Shown: positions 12,420-23,145 of the stretch, piece after piece
How positions within the stretch are numbered: position 1 is the first letter of the stretch
How the letters are laid out: every line of letters starts with the position of its first letter
NCBI GenBank assembly: GCA_948474755.1
Contig: CAOLHI010000415.1
Span: 62,001-126,000, forward strand
Direction: 5' to 3'
Length of the DNA stretch: 64,000 nucleotides
Source of the DNA: Ctenosaura bakeri
Lineage: Eukaryota > Chordata > Lepidosauria > Squamata > Iguanidae
Made by a program: the position numbers and the translations under genes
Notes under the pieces: generated by a model
What the model was told of the DNA's origin: nothing
The model's input: only the letters and a program-made list of their open reading frames with translations
Database searches by the model: none

Positions 12420-13405
12420 GGCTGGGGTTTTTTTTGAAGATTCTGCTAAAAGAGCTGTAGGTCCCTTGATTCTTCAACTGGTCCAAAGATCTGCACTCCA
12501 AGTGCCACTGAGCACTGGTGACAGGAAGCACACAACTCCCTTGTTGCTATAGCTCCCCTGGCTGCCGATGTGTTTTTTGGGCACAAATCAAAGTGCTGGC
12601 TATTATCTATAAAGTCTTACATAGCTTAGGTCCAGCCAATTTGAAAGTCTTTATTGGAGCTGTAAGATCTGCAGAGGAGGCACTTCTTTGTATTCCATCA
12701 CCTTCGCAGGAACAGCTGGTGGGAAAGCAGGAGAAAGGACCTTTCCTTTTTTTTTTTTAATTTTTTTAAATTTTTATTAATTATATAACTAAATCACAAA
12801 TACAAAACAAGAAAAAAAAATCAAACACCATGTGATATACATAATAGTGAATTAAAAAAATAATTTTTTTTCTTTTTCTTTTTTTTCTTCTCTTAAGCAA
12901 TACTAACTTTCATTGTTATTTTGCACCTTTACCCTTAAATTTATAAATCTGTTCAACTATTATAATTTCACATTTAATTCAATATTTTTCACATCCCCTT
13001 TAATCTATTTCTATTGTTAATTCTTTTAACTTTTTTTTTAAAAAAAACATTGACATCACTTATCCATTTAAATCTATAAATCACAAGGAAAGGACCTTTC
13101 CTGCGGTTTCTTCCACCTTTTGGATGTTAGGATGGCTTCTTTGTTGTTTTTCTAAATGGGAATTTAAAAACTTCAAGCCTCTGGCAACAGATTTTTAAAA
13201 AGAGAATGCCCTTTTTATGGTGCTATCCTGTTTTAAATGTTTGCGTTAAAGGAGGAGTTTGAATGCTTTCAATTCTGTTGTGATTAGCACCGTCTTAATT
13301 TTTTATGTTTTAACTGTATTTGTTTTTTATTGAATTTTTCTGCCTTTTTGTAAGCCCCCTTAAATCCCAGTCTGCAAGAAAGGAGAGATATAAAGAAAGT
13401 GATGG
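12420..13405 (+). mobile_element. L2-like LINE 3' region with nested insertion
   Basis: The frame near 12560-12660 reads AQIKVLAIIYKVLHSLGPAN, the I/V-K-V-L...YK.LH.LGP pattern of the L2/CR1-group ORF2 C-terminus. A 3' UTR follows and ends at GAAAGGAGAGATATAAAGAAA near 13400. The element is split by the insertion at 12748-13087. Confidence 0.7.
12748..13087 (-). mobile_element. L1-like 3'-end insertion with 15-bp TSD
   Basis: 340 bp flanked by the direct repeat GAAAGGACCTTTCCT (12733-12747 and 13088-13102). The plus strand starts with a T-run, so a poly(A) tail lies on the minus strand. The content is AT-rich LINE 3' UTR. A long target duplication plus a poly(A) tail is the hallmark of target-primed reverse transcription. 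Confidence 0.85.
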
Positions 13406-13434
13406 ATGGAGGGACCCTCCATCTACAATTCCCA

Positions 13435-13912
13435 GGCCGTTTCTGCACTAGCCTGTTATAGTGCGATGATTCCACTTTCAACCTCCTCTGGAATCCTGGG
13501 GTTGCAGTTTTGGGAGGGGCCGACCGGTGGACCAGTGGTACCACTTTGAGTACCACTGGTCCACCTGTGTGTTGCCTTGCCCATCCCTGATCTTGATCCT
13601 ATGGGCAATCCCAGAAACTGCAAACCCCAGGATTCCATAGGATGTTGAAAGTGGAATCACAGCGCTATAACAGTCTAGTGCGGAAATGAATCCGGTTTGG
13701 ACCTGGGTTTGGACCCACCATGCCTTAGCCCCCGTACCCCAGAGACACACACATTTTGATATTTGTGCTTCTTCCACTTTTTCAGGGGTCCTGAACCCCT
13801 AACCTTAGTGAATGGGCTCCTAATATCCTTCCCGAAACTGCAAACCCCAGGATTCCAGAGGAGGTTGAAAGTGGAATCATCACACTATAACAGGCTAGTG
13901 CGGAAATGGCCC
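13435..13912. mobile_element. MITE carrying an inverted composite insert
   Basis: The outer arms (GGCCGTTTCTGCACTAGCC at 13435 and GGCTAGTGCGGAAATGGCC ending 13912) pair with each other, including CCTCCTCTGG with CCAGAGGAGG. Between them lies the reverse complement of part of the 9.4-kb composite: the GGTGGACCAGTGGTAC palindrome (13526-13541 and 13550-13565), a MITE right arm (to about 13688) and a Tigger-like end (to about 13810). Confidence 0.75.
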
Positions 13913-15310
13913 CAGTGTAGCCTGAACAATTGTTAAATCAGAAGTTCAGTCTCTGTGAATACAGTTCAACGAATGTTGGGGATGGAACCCTGCCTGTTAA
14001 TCTGTTTCCAGCTTTCTAAAAAGATGCTTATGTCTCAGAAGATGTATTTTGAAGGAATACTATGGTTATCCGAATCCATGTGGTGTCTTTCTCTCAGGCA
14101 TTGGGGAAATAGCGTATTTTATGAAAGTCACAGCAGGTATGATGGATTGGAAGCCGTCAAACTATAGGAGAGGAAAAGATGGACCACTCCATTGGCTGTG
14201 CTGATCAACATTTGGTCTTCCTGAGCTGTTTATATTCTATCAGATCATTAAAATTTTCAAAACTGGGCCATGTGCTTCCTTATTTTCCTCTTCCCTCCTC
14301 CTCACTTTTTCTTTTCATGAATTTTCCTTTAAAATTGAAACTTTCCCTTTAAAACTGAAATTTTAGAGCTGAAAGCAGAAATCACCATGCTTCTTTTGAA
14401 TAAAGAAGGGAAAGAAGAAAGAACAGATGATCTAAATAAGTTTGCCAACTGCCAAACATAATTTTTTTTTCTATTGGTTTCGTAATCTTTTCCCTCTCAA
14501 CCCATCCAAGTCTAGCCCTTGACCTTCTGAAACCCCATCAGTCTCCACGTGCTGACCAGTCAAAATCCATGCCCATCTCTGGGCACTAACCAGGTATGCT
14601 TAAAATCACAATTTAGCAGCCATGTTAGGAAAGCCATCATTCTTAAGCAACAGAACTCGGAAGGGTAGACAAGCTGGCTTGTGCAAAATACATTATGCCA
14701 AACTAATCCAATTTTTTTAAAAAGAGAGAAATTAAAAGAGAGAGTAAGAGTAACAAACTCAGGAAATACAGTGTTTACATTTCAGGGGGTTACTTGATAC
14801 AGTTCCTATCCAAGCAATGTTCCCAGACGCTAAATCTACCAACAAGCAGATGGAATGAAATGACTCTAAAATGACTGAATAGATTACATGCTGTGGTGAA
14901 CAGTGGCCGTTTTCAAAGTAATCATGGAGCAGTGCTCTTGGGATTCACCATGGATCACGGTTGGAATTTATTGGTCTGATTTGCATAGGGAAAGCACAGA
15001 ACCCAGAATCCTGGAGGTATGAAGAGGACTTTTCTTTCCCTGTAACTCTGCAAGAAATGAGAAGACCAGGGCTGGTGAATCAAGGAACCAGTTTTGTTTA
15101 GGGAAAGAAATGCATTTTTATCTCTCATCCAGAATATGAAGAGAATTTTAGCCCTGAACCCTGAGCTTGTGTACTCTAATATATGCTGGAATCCTATGTG
15201 ACCTGTTAGCTCACATAACTTTCTGTATACAGTCCTTCTTCCACATGTGTGGGTTTGACTTTCACAAATTTGATTATTTGCAAGGTACGTGTGCCTATCC
15301 ACCCTATTCT
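13913..15310. other. No recognisable gene
   Basis: Intergenic sequence. Frames at 13955-14167 and 14955-15302 have no known motif. No repeat I can name with confidence. Confidence 0.45.
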
Positions 15311-15320
15311 CCTCCTCTCA

Positions 15321-15434
15321 TTCCCTTGCCTTTTGCCTGGGCACACCTGCCTTCCTTCTCTGCACCTGGGCAAAAGGTAAGGGAATGGGAGAGGGGAGCA
15401 CTGCACACCTTTCCCATGCCTTTTGTCTGGGGCA
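15321..15434. repeat. Alternating inverted repeat (TTCCCTTGCCTTTTGCCTGG)
   Basis: Unit F, TTCCCTTGCCTTTTGCCTGG, at 15321-15340 is followed after a spacer (TGCCTTCCTTCTCTG) by its near reverse complement CCTGGGCAAAAGGTAAGGGAA (15365-15385). Another forward unit, TTCCCATGCCTTTTGTCTGG, follows at 15411. The same F-spacer-R arrangement with the same spacer is at 21693-21845. Confidence 0.7.
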
Positions 15435-16559
15435 GAAAATGGGGAAGAAGGCACCCCCCCACCCCATACAGTGCTTATGCATTTTTTATCCTCCATATGT
15501 TTTGGATTTCGGTGCCGAAAGTCCTAGCCAACATGGTCAATGGTCAGGATTTCTGGGAGCTGAAATCTCAAATATCTAGAAGATAAAAGTTTGAGAACAC
15601 TTTTGCAATGGGTGCATGATCCCAGCAACCTTTTCAGAGCAGAACAGGTTTCAGCACTTGGATAGCTCCCCTACAATGCAAAGCAGCTGGGGAGATGTTG
15701 CCAATAAAACTGAAGGTGGGTTCCCCGTCTCACAATTATGGAGTGACAAGCCACCTCTGGATGATGCAGGAAGGAAAATTAGACCATTCCTAAAAATATC
15801 TATGAGCAAGGAAGAAGCCATTTTAATTGCCTGCTCAGGTCACCACAGCATACATTTTATATGGCTGGTGTAGTATGAATGATTCTCCATCTCTGTAGAT
15901 CAATAAAAATCAGTGAGGGGAGAAAAAAAATCTGGGTTACAAAACTGCCTTGAGACAATTTTGCTAATCTTCAAATGTCACTGTAGATCCAACCTGGCAG
16001 CAAATTAGGAGGTGCAAAATGACTCCTGAGATCTGTTACTCGTCTTGTTAAAACTTTTGGCTTCCTTGAACTTGCTTGAGGTTTTGTTTGAGCAAGGAAT
16101 CTTTACACTTGCTTTGCATTTTGCTTCTTGTGCAATTTCAGTTTCTGCCTTTGGGGACACTTCAGGAATTCAGCCTTTGTGAATTCTGATGCAAAATGAC
16201 CTGATCTAGACTTTCCCTTCCAGCAAAAACATGGATAGGTGTAATTATGCATTGGGTTTTGCACAGTTTTAAATCTCATGACGCCATATTTGCTTCTACA
16301 GGAGTATGCAGAGGTGCCTAATTTTTTTTTAATTCAAAACATTTGAAAATATGAGTGTTGGTACACATATTTAGTGAGAAAATGCATTCTAAGTGTGCAC
16401 TTAAACACATATTAAGGAATGCATTTTTCACAGAGATCATTGTTAAATTGTGGATTAATGCAGCAAAAAGAACAGATTCATAAACAGATCCAGATCTTGT
16501 GCATTACATATTATTCTATCCACTCTCTATATGCATTCCCAAGCAGAAAAATGCATCAC
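15435..16559. other. No recognisable gene
   Basis: Intergenic sequence. A GCATTTTTCACAGAG-type region near 16380-16440 may belong to an old repeat also hinted at near 56200-56400. Confidence 0.4.
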
Positions 16560-16830
16560 TCAAGATAATATTCCACATAATATTAAAAGATGGTCAACAT
16601 GTCACCTCTCTATCTTCTCTTTTCCAAGCTAAACATACACACCTCCTTAAGTCATTCCTCCTAAAGCTTGGTTTCCAGACCTTTGGTTACTGGGGTTGCC
16701 CTTCTGTCAGCATGTCCCAGCTTTTCAATATCCTTCTTGATTAGTGATGCTCAGAACTGAACACGGTATTCCAGGTGAGGTCACCTGGAAGTAGCTTGGA
16801 AATAGTGTTTGCGCCTTATCGATAACATAA
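16560..16830 (-). mobile_element. CR1 LINE 3' fragment, antisense
   Basis: The plus strand reads CAGCTTTTCAATATCCTTC, then GCTCAGAACTGAACACGGTA and TTCCAGGTGAGGTCACCTGG, the standard antisense view of a CR1 3' region. Confidence 0.75.
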
Positions 16831-16979
16831 ATTTTTAAATGACAGATAAGCTTTTTTTTTTTAATGGTCATAGCAAAGAATGCTAACACATAAATGTTAT
16901 AAGGGAGATTATCTTATAATAATTGCAGCACTCAATATCTGCAAGGATATCATGTAGAATAAGGAGCAAGCTTGTTTTC

Positions 16980-17135
16980 TGGTGCTTCAGAGACTAGGAG
17001 TAGAGGCGGACTCTCCTTTGGAGCTCTTTAAACAGAGGTTGGATGGCATCTTTCAAGAATGCTCCTGCATGGCAGAGAGTTTAACTTGATGGCTTTTGTG
17101 GCCCCTTCCAGCCCTAAGATTCTGTGATTTTATCT
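16980..17135 (+). mobile_element. CR1 LINE 3' tail, sense
   Basis: TGGAGCTCTTTAAACAGAGG, then TTGGATGGCATCTTTCAAGA and CCTTCCAGCCCTAAGATTCT are sense CR1 tail signatures ending near TTCTGTGATT. Confidence 0.8.
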
Positions 17136-17250
17136 TATTTCAGTGTTCCAGTTGTTATCATGTTAACAGAATATGTCAGGATGTTTTGGGACGTGGCTCA
17201 GACTGCTTTGTACATATTTAACTTAACTTGAAATCAGTCAGAACTTCAGC

Positions 17251-17788
17251 CAGTGATGTAGACTTGAGTGAACTGACTTGGACTCAAGTCAGATTTAAGT
17301 CACTTCAATGACTCGACTTGAACTCAACTCGGCAATAAATGACACACTGACTCAACTCATGACTTGTATGTTTTTAATGACTGACTTGCTGCCCTTGGTT
17401 CAGTAACATAACACATTCATCTGAAAACCTTGCCACTTTGGACGATGCTTCCATCTCGTTTTGCCTGCGATCTGTGTCAAGCCCAAAGCTTGGGGAACAA
17501 CAAACGGGTCAGGCAACAAGGTTGAGATGGTGCTGAGGTCTGCTCAGCAGCCTGTCCCCGCTGCATATTAGAAGAGCCTTCTGAAACTTTTCCCAACAGG
17601 AGAAGGCAAGACTCACCCCCAGAGTGCTTTCTTCTAAAGCTTTGGAAACTTCAGTAATGGGAAGTGAGAAGGATCCTATTCCCCACTTCAGAAACTGGCT
17701 CCCAGACTTGAGATTTGACTTGAAAATATCTTGAAAGGACTTGAGATGTTATTTGAGACCTGGAGTAAAAGACTTAAATGCATCACTG
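17251..17788. mobile_element. hAT-type DNA transposon with 8-bp TSD
   Basis: 538 bp. The ends are CAGTGATGTA and, inverted, CAGTGATGCA (9 of 10 identical), of the CAGNG class typical of hAT. The 8-bp direct repeat ACTTCAGC flanks it exactly (17243-17250 and 17789-17796). Both subterminal regions are packed with GACTTGA/TCAAGTC motifs (17261-17385 and 17704-17775), probably transposase-binding repeats. No transposase ORF is present, so it is non-autonomous. Confidence 0.9.
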
Positions 17789-18786
17789 ACTTCAGCATCA
17801 TATGTGTCTAAACAAGTGGTTTTCTTCAACATGGCTCTGCGTCGTTCAGTCCTCATGATCACTTTCTGGCATTTCTCCTCCAATCTGCAGCAATTGCAAG
17901 GGCTGGCTCACCAAGGATTTTGTTTGACTCTGCAGCCGGTTGCTCCAGAGAAGCAATGGAGATGTCAGCATGTATCACTTTGACTATATTACAATAACAA
18001 TCCCAAAATGATTAACTGTGTATCTGTCTCCTGGGAACTGAGCTACACATGGTATGATGGATCCTGGAATTAATCTCCTGAACATGATTCTTTTTATTAT
18101 TTTTATTGCAAGCAAGGGTGGGGTGAGAGGGCTCTGGATTTGTCTTGGATAGCCGGGGGAAGGGAATTTAACTCTCCCCCCCTTACCGTTTCCCCTAGAT
18201 TCATGCAAATACCAGTGTTAAGTGGTTGTCCTCCCATGAACTCTGCATTGTAAATAAGGCAGCTAAACTAAAATGAGGAGAGCAGAAATTTTAACACCAG
18301 TGAAGGTGGTGGGAGATCAGTTTTATAATGGATGCATTTGCCGGAATGAATTGCAGAACAGTCTGTAATGGTGATTTCAAGATGCTATCAAGATTTCACA
18401 AAATCCACAGAGTGTAGTCTATTGGGGTGGGGAGGGGAGAGATTTTCATCCTGGTTTTATAAACTCAAAATGGGTCAGTTGAATCTCAATGCCTCTGAAA
18501 AAAGGTGTTTTCTGAAACCAAATGAGGTATAGTTTGTGATCTCTTCAGTACTTAGAACCACTGGTTTAATGGTAGCAAGAAAAATGTTGTCCATTTATCA
18601 CTTAGAAGAAGAATGGGAAAACTATGGCCCGTAGACCACAGGTCCCCAATTATAGCCCCTGAAATCTTCCAAAGACCTTACCACCTTTAAAAAAAAAAAG
18701 GGTTTGAATGATTTTTCACATCTCGGTGGCTTAAAATTGCTGGAAAATGTTGTTTGTTTGCCACAAGAACCCACATACTTGACTAT
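17789..18786. other. No recognisable gene
   Basis: Intergenic sequence. A decayed repeat (AACTATGGCCCGTAGACCACAGG) lies near 18620. Confidence 0.4.
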
Positions 18787-19241
18787 GGCCATTTCCACAC
18801 AGGGCGAGGGAATCGCCCCGTGCCGGTACTTACCGGACTTCTTGGCTCCACGCTTGGGTCCAGGCTGGTCCGGAGCAGTGCATGGCCACCGCTCCGGACT
18901 GCTCCGGGGATGAAAATGGCGGCTTCCGGTTGGTCAAGGCTCTCCACCAAACGCTGAAGCTCGCCAGCCTAAAGCCGACCCCGGCAGATCGCAGGCTCGC
19001 ACTGGTGCGAGCCTCCAAATCTGCACCGAAGCGCAGGCACGGAGCGGCGCACTGAGTGCTTTTGAAAGACCTGTTTCAAGCAGTCTTTCAAAAGCACGCT
19101 GGACAACCACTTTGTGTCATTCCAGAGCGGGCTGAGGTGCGGAACTACACTAAGTAGGTCCGACCCAGTCCACTCCCAGGTGCAAATGTCCTCCCTGGAA
19201 GACGCTCTGCACCATTTCTTTAAGCCCGTGCAGAAATGGCC
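18787..19241. mobile_element. GC-rich TIR element, 455 bp
   Basis: The ends GGCCATTTCCACAC and GTGCAGAAATGGCC match the abundant MITE, but the interior is unrelated, GC-rich and CpG-containing in AT-rich surroundings. It holds a perfect 15-bp inverted repeat GTGCTTTTGAAAGAC (arms 19056-19070 and 19083-19097, 12-nt loop). A splice-donor-like GGTAAGT lies on the minus strand at 18828-18834. No transposase is encoded. It may be a deletion derivative of the family's autonomous element or a sibling MITE. Confidence 0.7.
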
Positions 19242-20164
19242 TTAGCCACCCACAAAAGAACCGGCCAAAAGTGAAACTGAAAGTGATGTGATGTCACTTT
19301 TGGTTGCATCAGGCATGCCAGTGTGGCCCCTGCAAGAGGTATAGGGCTAAAAAATGCCCCATTCCATCAGTAATTGCCCACCTATGGCTTAGACAAAGGG
19401 AGACCCTTTAAAGCTTTATGAAAACATCTCTGCAAGAAGAAGAGATTGAGGGATTCACCACAGAGCAAAGCTGTCCTCCAAATTATGTGGGTCTGTGAGC
19501 GTTTTTGCATATGGGGGGGGGTCCATGTAGATTTTGAGAAATGCCCCAAAATCTCATTGACCTTTTCTCACCTAGGGGCTTTGGGCTACTGGCCAGGGGC
19601 TTCCGTGGGCAAAGTGCAGCCAACATGCAACTCATTTGCAAACTCCTGCTATAAAGACTGAGAGCAGACATATGCAAAAGGAAGGGATTACTTTAGTGTA
19701 GAGATGCAGAGAAGGAAGAACTAAAAATAAGCCACAAAACCCTGAACACCAGGAAGTTGGGAAACTTTGGGGTTTGTCTGAGCTGCAAATAGCCAAGCAA
19801 GATGTCAAGATGTCTTGTGGTTCAGACAGGAGTTCATGAACAGGGCATCTCCTTTCTGTGGAAATGTGGTTTGTTTGTTTTTTAAGGTCATTGGAAGAAA
19901 GCATTCCAAAGTAGTTCAGAAAATTGATAAAAGGGCAAAGGTGATTGCCATGGTTCAGAATGAGTGTGCTGTTTTTTTGAGGGAGGAAAATGGCTCAGAA
20001 AGGCTGCATGGCACATCAAAACAGTGCCTTTTCTATCTGAGCAAGAGGCTGTATGGTTTTCTGAAAAAATGATGCAGCGATTGCCTTTGCAAAATCAGCA
20101 ATGTATCTCACTCGTTGTATATTTGCAAAACTTGATCACTCTCTAATTTCTAAGGATGTATCGA
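19242..20164. other. No recognisable gene
   Basis: Intergenic sequence. The frames at 19446-20072 on both strands lack known motifs. Confidence 0.4.
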
Positions 20165-20400
20165 GAGTACATAGTTGTAGCATTTCAGTACCACTTTAAC
20201 TCCTGTGGCTCCATCCAATGGAATCCTGGGATCTGTAGTTGGTAGGGACTTAGAATTCTCTGCTAGAATAGAAGAATAGATTTGGAAGAGACCACAAGGG
20301 CCATTAAGTCCAACTCCATCAAGAAGTTCTTCCTAATGTTTAGATGGAATTGATTTTCTTGTAGTCTGAAGTTGTTGCTCCATATCCTAGCCTCCAGAGC
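20165..20400. mobile_element. MITE relic followed by CR1 antisense fragment
   Basis: GGAATCCTGGGATCTGTAGTT (about 20220) is the core of an older palindromic squamate MITE. From about 20270, GGAAGAGACCACAAGGGCCA and AAGAAGTTCTTCCTAATGTT are CR1 3' sequence in antisense orientation. Confidence 0.65.
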
Positions 20401-21690
20401 ACAACTGTCACCCCAAGTTCAGAAAGGAAGAATCTTGAAGAACTTGCCAACTTGCCTTCTCAATGATATTTTAGTGGTCCATGGACCACTGAAGGCATTT
20501 ACTCACCTTGGTCTGGGGTTCCGCTGTGGTTTCTCCTACCTGATTCAGTCCCCAGACCTTTTCTCTGCTTCATCCGAAATGTGCAGTCACGAACAAAGAT
20601 CCAGACGTACTTTGTGTATGGGGGGGGGGGAGCTGAAGATGAAAGGGCTAGAAATGAAAGGGCTTCACAGATGGAGAGTTAAAAAAGAAATCTTTCTTTC
20701 ATCAGGGCTTGGTCTGGCTGCTGGATTTTGTTAATCAACCCTGTAGTGCCAAATGACAACTTCATTTGCCAGATGACAATGTGGTCCTTGAACTCAGTCC
20801 TTAAAAGCCAAGCCCTCTTTGGCCAAAAAATCAAAATCCAATAATGCTGTGGTTCTTAACCTTTTCTTTACCAGGGACTCCTTGTAGGTGTAATTTCCTG
20901 CCAAGACTCCACCCCAAGACTTTTGAAGCGTACTGGCTTCTTCATCCAGCAAAGATGTTACAATTTTAAACTGCACCCCCCAGAAAATAAGGCCTGGGTC
21001 TTATTAAGTGCCTGACGGACCATATCATTTGGGTTGGAGGGAGCAAAAGGGTGAGACAGATTCCAGTGGAGCATTTATAGTTTTCAAAGATTCTCTGGTC
21101 TCCCAGCCTCACCTGCCCCAGCTCTGAAAATGTGTCAGCTGCCTCTGGAGAATGATTTGCAGAAGAGTGAGATTTTGACGTGCGCTGTGCCCTGAAACAT
21201 TTGTTGCTATTTACTTTTTAGAGTACCCTTTTGAGGCATTGTATAGAGAGCTACCATCTGTTCAGGGCTGCTTTGCAAAGCTGTCTCCTCTCCTTGCAAA
21301 TTTACTAATTTGTGGCATGTTATGTATGCATATTGCATGAAGGACAAACGACACATGGGCTCTCGGGGACCACCTCAGGTGAAAAAGACTCTTGTCCTGG
21401 GTCAGCTGGCCATACTGAGCTGTTGGGGGCTTAGATTTTGCAGAAACCTTTTTTTTTTTTTTTTTTGCTGAGGCAAGGATTAGACAACTGTCAAAGGTTA
21501 GAGAGTTTCATTGCCCGCCCTCCACTTCAAGGGGATCTAAGAGGGACCAACCTCCACTTATGGTTTCCAGAGGGAAACTGGAGAGGGCCCCTGTGGAGGG
21601 GCCCCTCCACCTTTGTGAGGGTTTAGGGTGCAAAACTCTTATGAATAACTCCCTCCCCATGCTCTCTCATTCCCTTCTGTGGCTCCCCCC
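20401..21690. other. No recognisable gene
   Basis: Intergenic sequence with a repeat relic near 20850 (TGTGGTTCTTAACC) and a poly(T) run at about 21449-21467. The 120-codon frame at 20372-20734 has no known motif. Confidence 0.4.
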
Positions 21691-21692
21691 CC

Positions 21693-21845
21693 AATTCCTT
21701 TGCCTTTTGCCCCGGTTTGTTTGCCTTCCTTCTCTGTGCCCAGACAAAAGGCAGGGCAATGCAGGGAGGTACATGTGTCTTCCCCCCATTCCCTTGTTTT
21801 TTGCCCCAGCATGCATTCTCCATACCTGGGCAAAAGACAAGGGAA
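21693..21845. repeat. Alternating inverted repeat, second locus
   Basis: Units alternate in orientation: forward AATTCCTTTGCCTTTTGCCC (21693), reverse CCCAGACAAAAGGCAGGGC (about 21739-21757), forward TTCCCTTGTTTTTTGCCCC (21789), reverse ACCTGGGCAAAAGACAAGG (21824). The F-R spacer TTGCCTTCCTTCTCTGTG matches that at 15346-15364. Confidence 0.7.
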
Positions 21846-22039
21846 GTGGGGGGAGGCACATCTGTGCTTTCTTTCTCTGCAAGCAGTGCTCTCCCCCTTT
21901 CATTCTCTTGTAACTAGGGAAGTTTTTCTTATATAGACTTATCTATAATTTGCATTAGGAAAACTGGAAGCCATTTTTTCCCTTTTTTAGTATGCCTAGG
22001 TCCTTTAGGTTTTTTTTTTACATAGTATGTAGTATTAAT

Positions 22040-22990
22040 TTAATCCTAGAGTCAGAAGTCTCGTTCAATCCCCTGCCATGCAGGAATAGAAAATTAAAGC
22101 ACTCCTGAGAGATGGCCATCCAACCTCCAAAGATGGAATCTCTGTCCCCTTTCAAGGCAGTTCATTCCATGGTCAAACAGATCTTACAATAAATGAGTTC
22201 TTCCTAATTCCACTGTTGAACAAGTCTCACAGTGAAGAGGCTCTTTCTTATGTTCAGGTGGATTCTTTTTGCTTGACATTTGAATCCATTGGTGCAGGAA
22301 AAAACTTCATCTTTGACATGACATCCATGCAGATATTTATAGATGGCTACCCTGTTACTTCTCAAGTCTTTTTTCCTCCAAGCTCACCATATTCAACTCT
22401 CTAAGCCATTCCTCATAAGGCATGGTTTCCAGAGCTTCGATCATCTTGGTTGCTTTCCTCTGGACGTATTCCACCTTCTCAATATCCCTCCTGAACTATA
22501 GTGCCCAGAACTAGACACAGGATTCCAGGTGAGGTCCCCTGGAAATAGTTTTGCAAGTAGCAGTTGCTTATTAGTGGACAAATACATATTTAGTACATAT
22601 ATTATTGGTATGGATGTCATAGTCTTCTCTGGACATGTTCCAGCTTGTCCATATCCTTCGTGAAGCACAGTGCCCAGAACTGGACATAGGATTCCAGGTG
22701 AGGTCATCTGGAAATAGTTTGGAAGCAGTGGTTGCTTTTTATTGGAGAGATAAGTATTTGGAAGTATACAGAAATATATATGATTGGTATGTATATCATA
22801 GCCTTCTCCGGAAATGTTTCAGCATGTCCATACTTTCCTTGAACCGTGGGGCCCACAACTGGGCATAGGATTCCAGGTAAGGTCTGACCAAAGCAGTATA
22901 CAGCAGCACTAATGCTTTTCTTGGTCAGAAGACCATGCTACTATATGCTCCTATTAATGCATAGAGATTCCTATTGAATCTCTTTTCTTT
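22040..22990 (-). mobile_element. CR1 LINE 3' region, antisense, internally triplicated
   Basis: Runs from CCCCTGCCATGCAGGAATAG through TTCTTCCTAATTCCACTGTT and CATTCCTCATAAGGCATGG to GGTAAGGTCTGACCAAAGCA. The segment TTCCTCTGGACGTATTCCA...ATTCCAGGTGAGGTC is present three times in tandem, with starts near 22455, 22624 and 22803 (periods about 169 and 179 bp). Confidence 0.8.
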
Positions 22991-23042
22991 GAATTTGAAC
23001 CCACTGGTCTTTTTTCTTATTCTGGAAAAATTATTTTGCCCG

Positions 23043-23103
23043 CCTTCCTTCCTTCCTTCCTTCCTTCCTTCCTTCCTTCCTTCCTTCCTTCCTTCCTTCC
23101 TTC

Positions 23104-23145
<42 letters not shown>
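23043..23145. repeat. (TTCC)n followed by (TTTC)n microsatellite
   Basis: About 15 TTCC units pass directly into about 10 TTTC units, giving PSFL-type frames that are not genes. Confidence 0.95.

Noticed and set aside
18820..19020. Possible exon in GC-rich sequence
   Set aside because: The GC content belongs to a TIR element bounded at 18787 and 19241; frames on both strands have no known domain.
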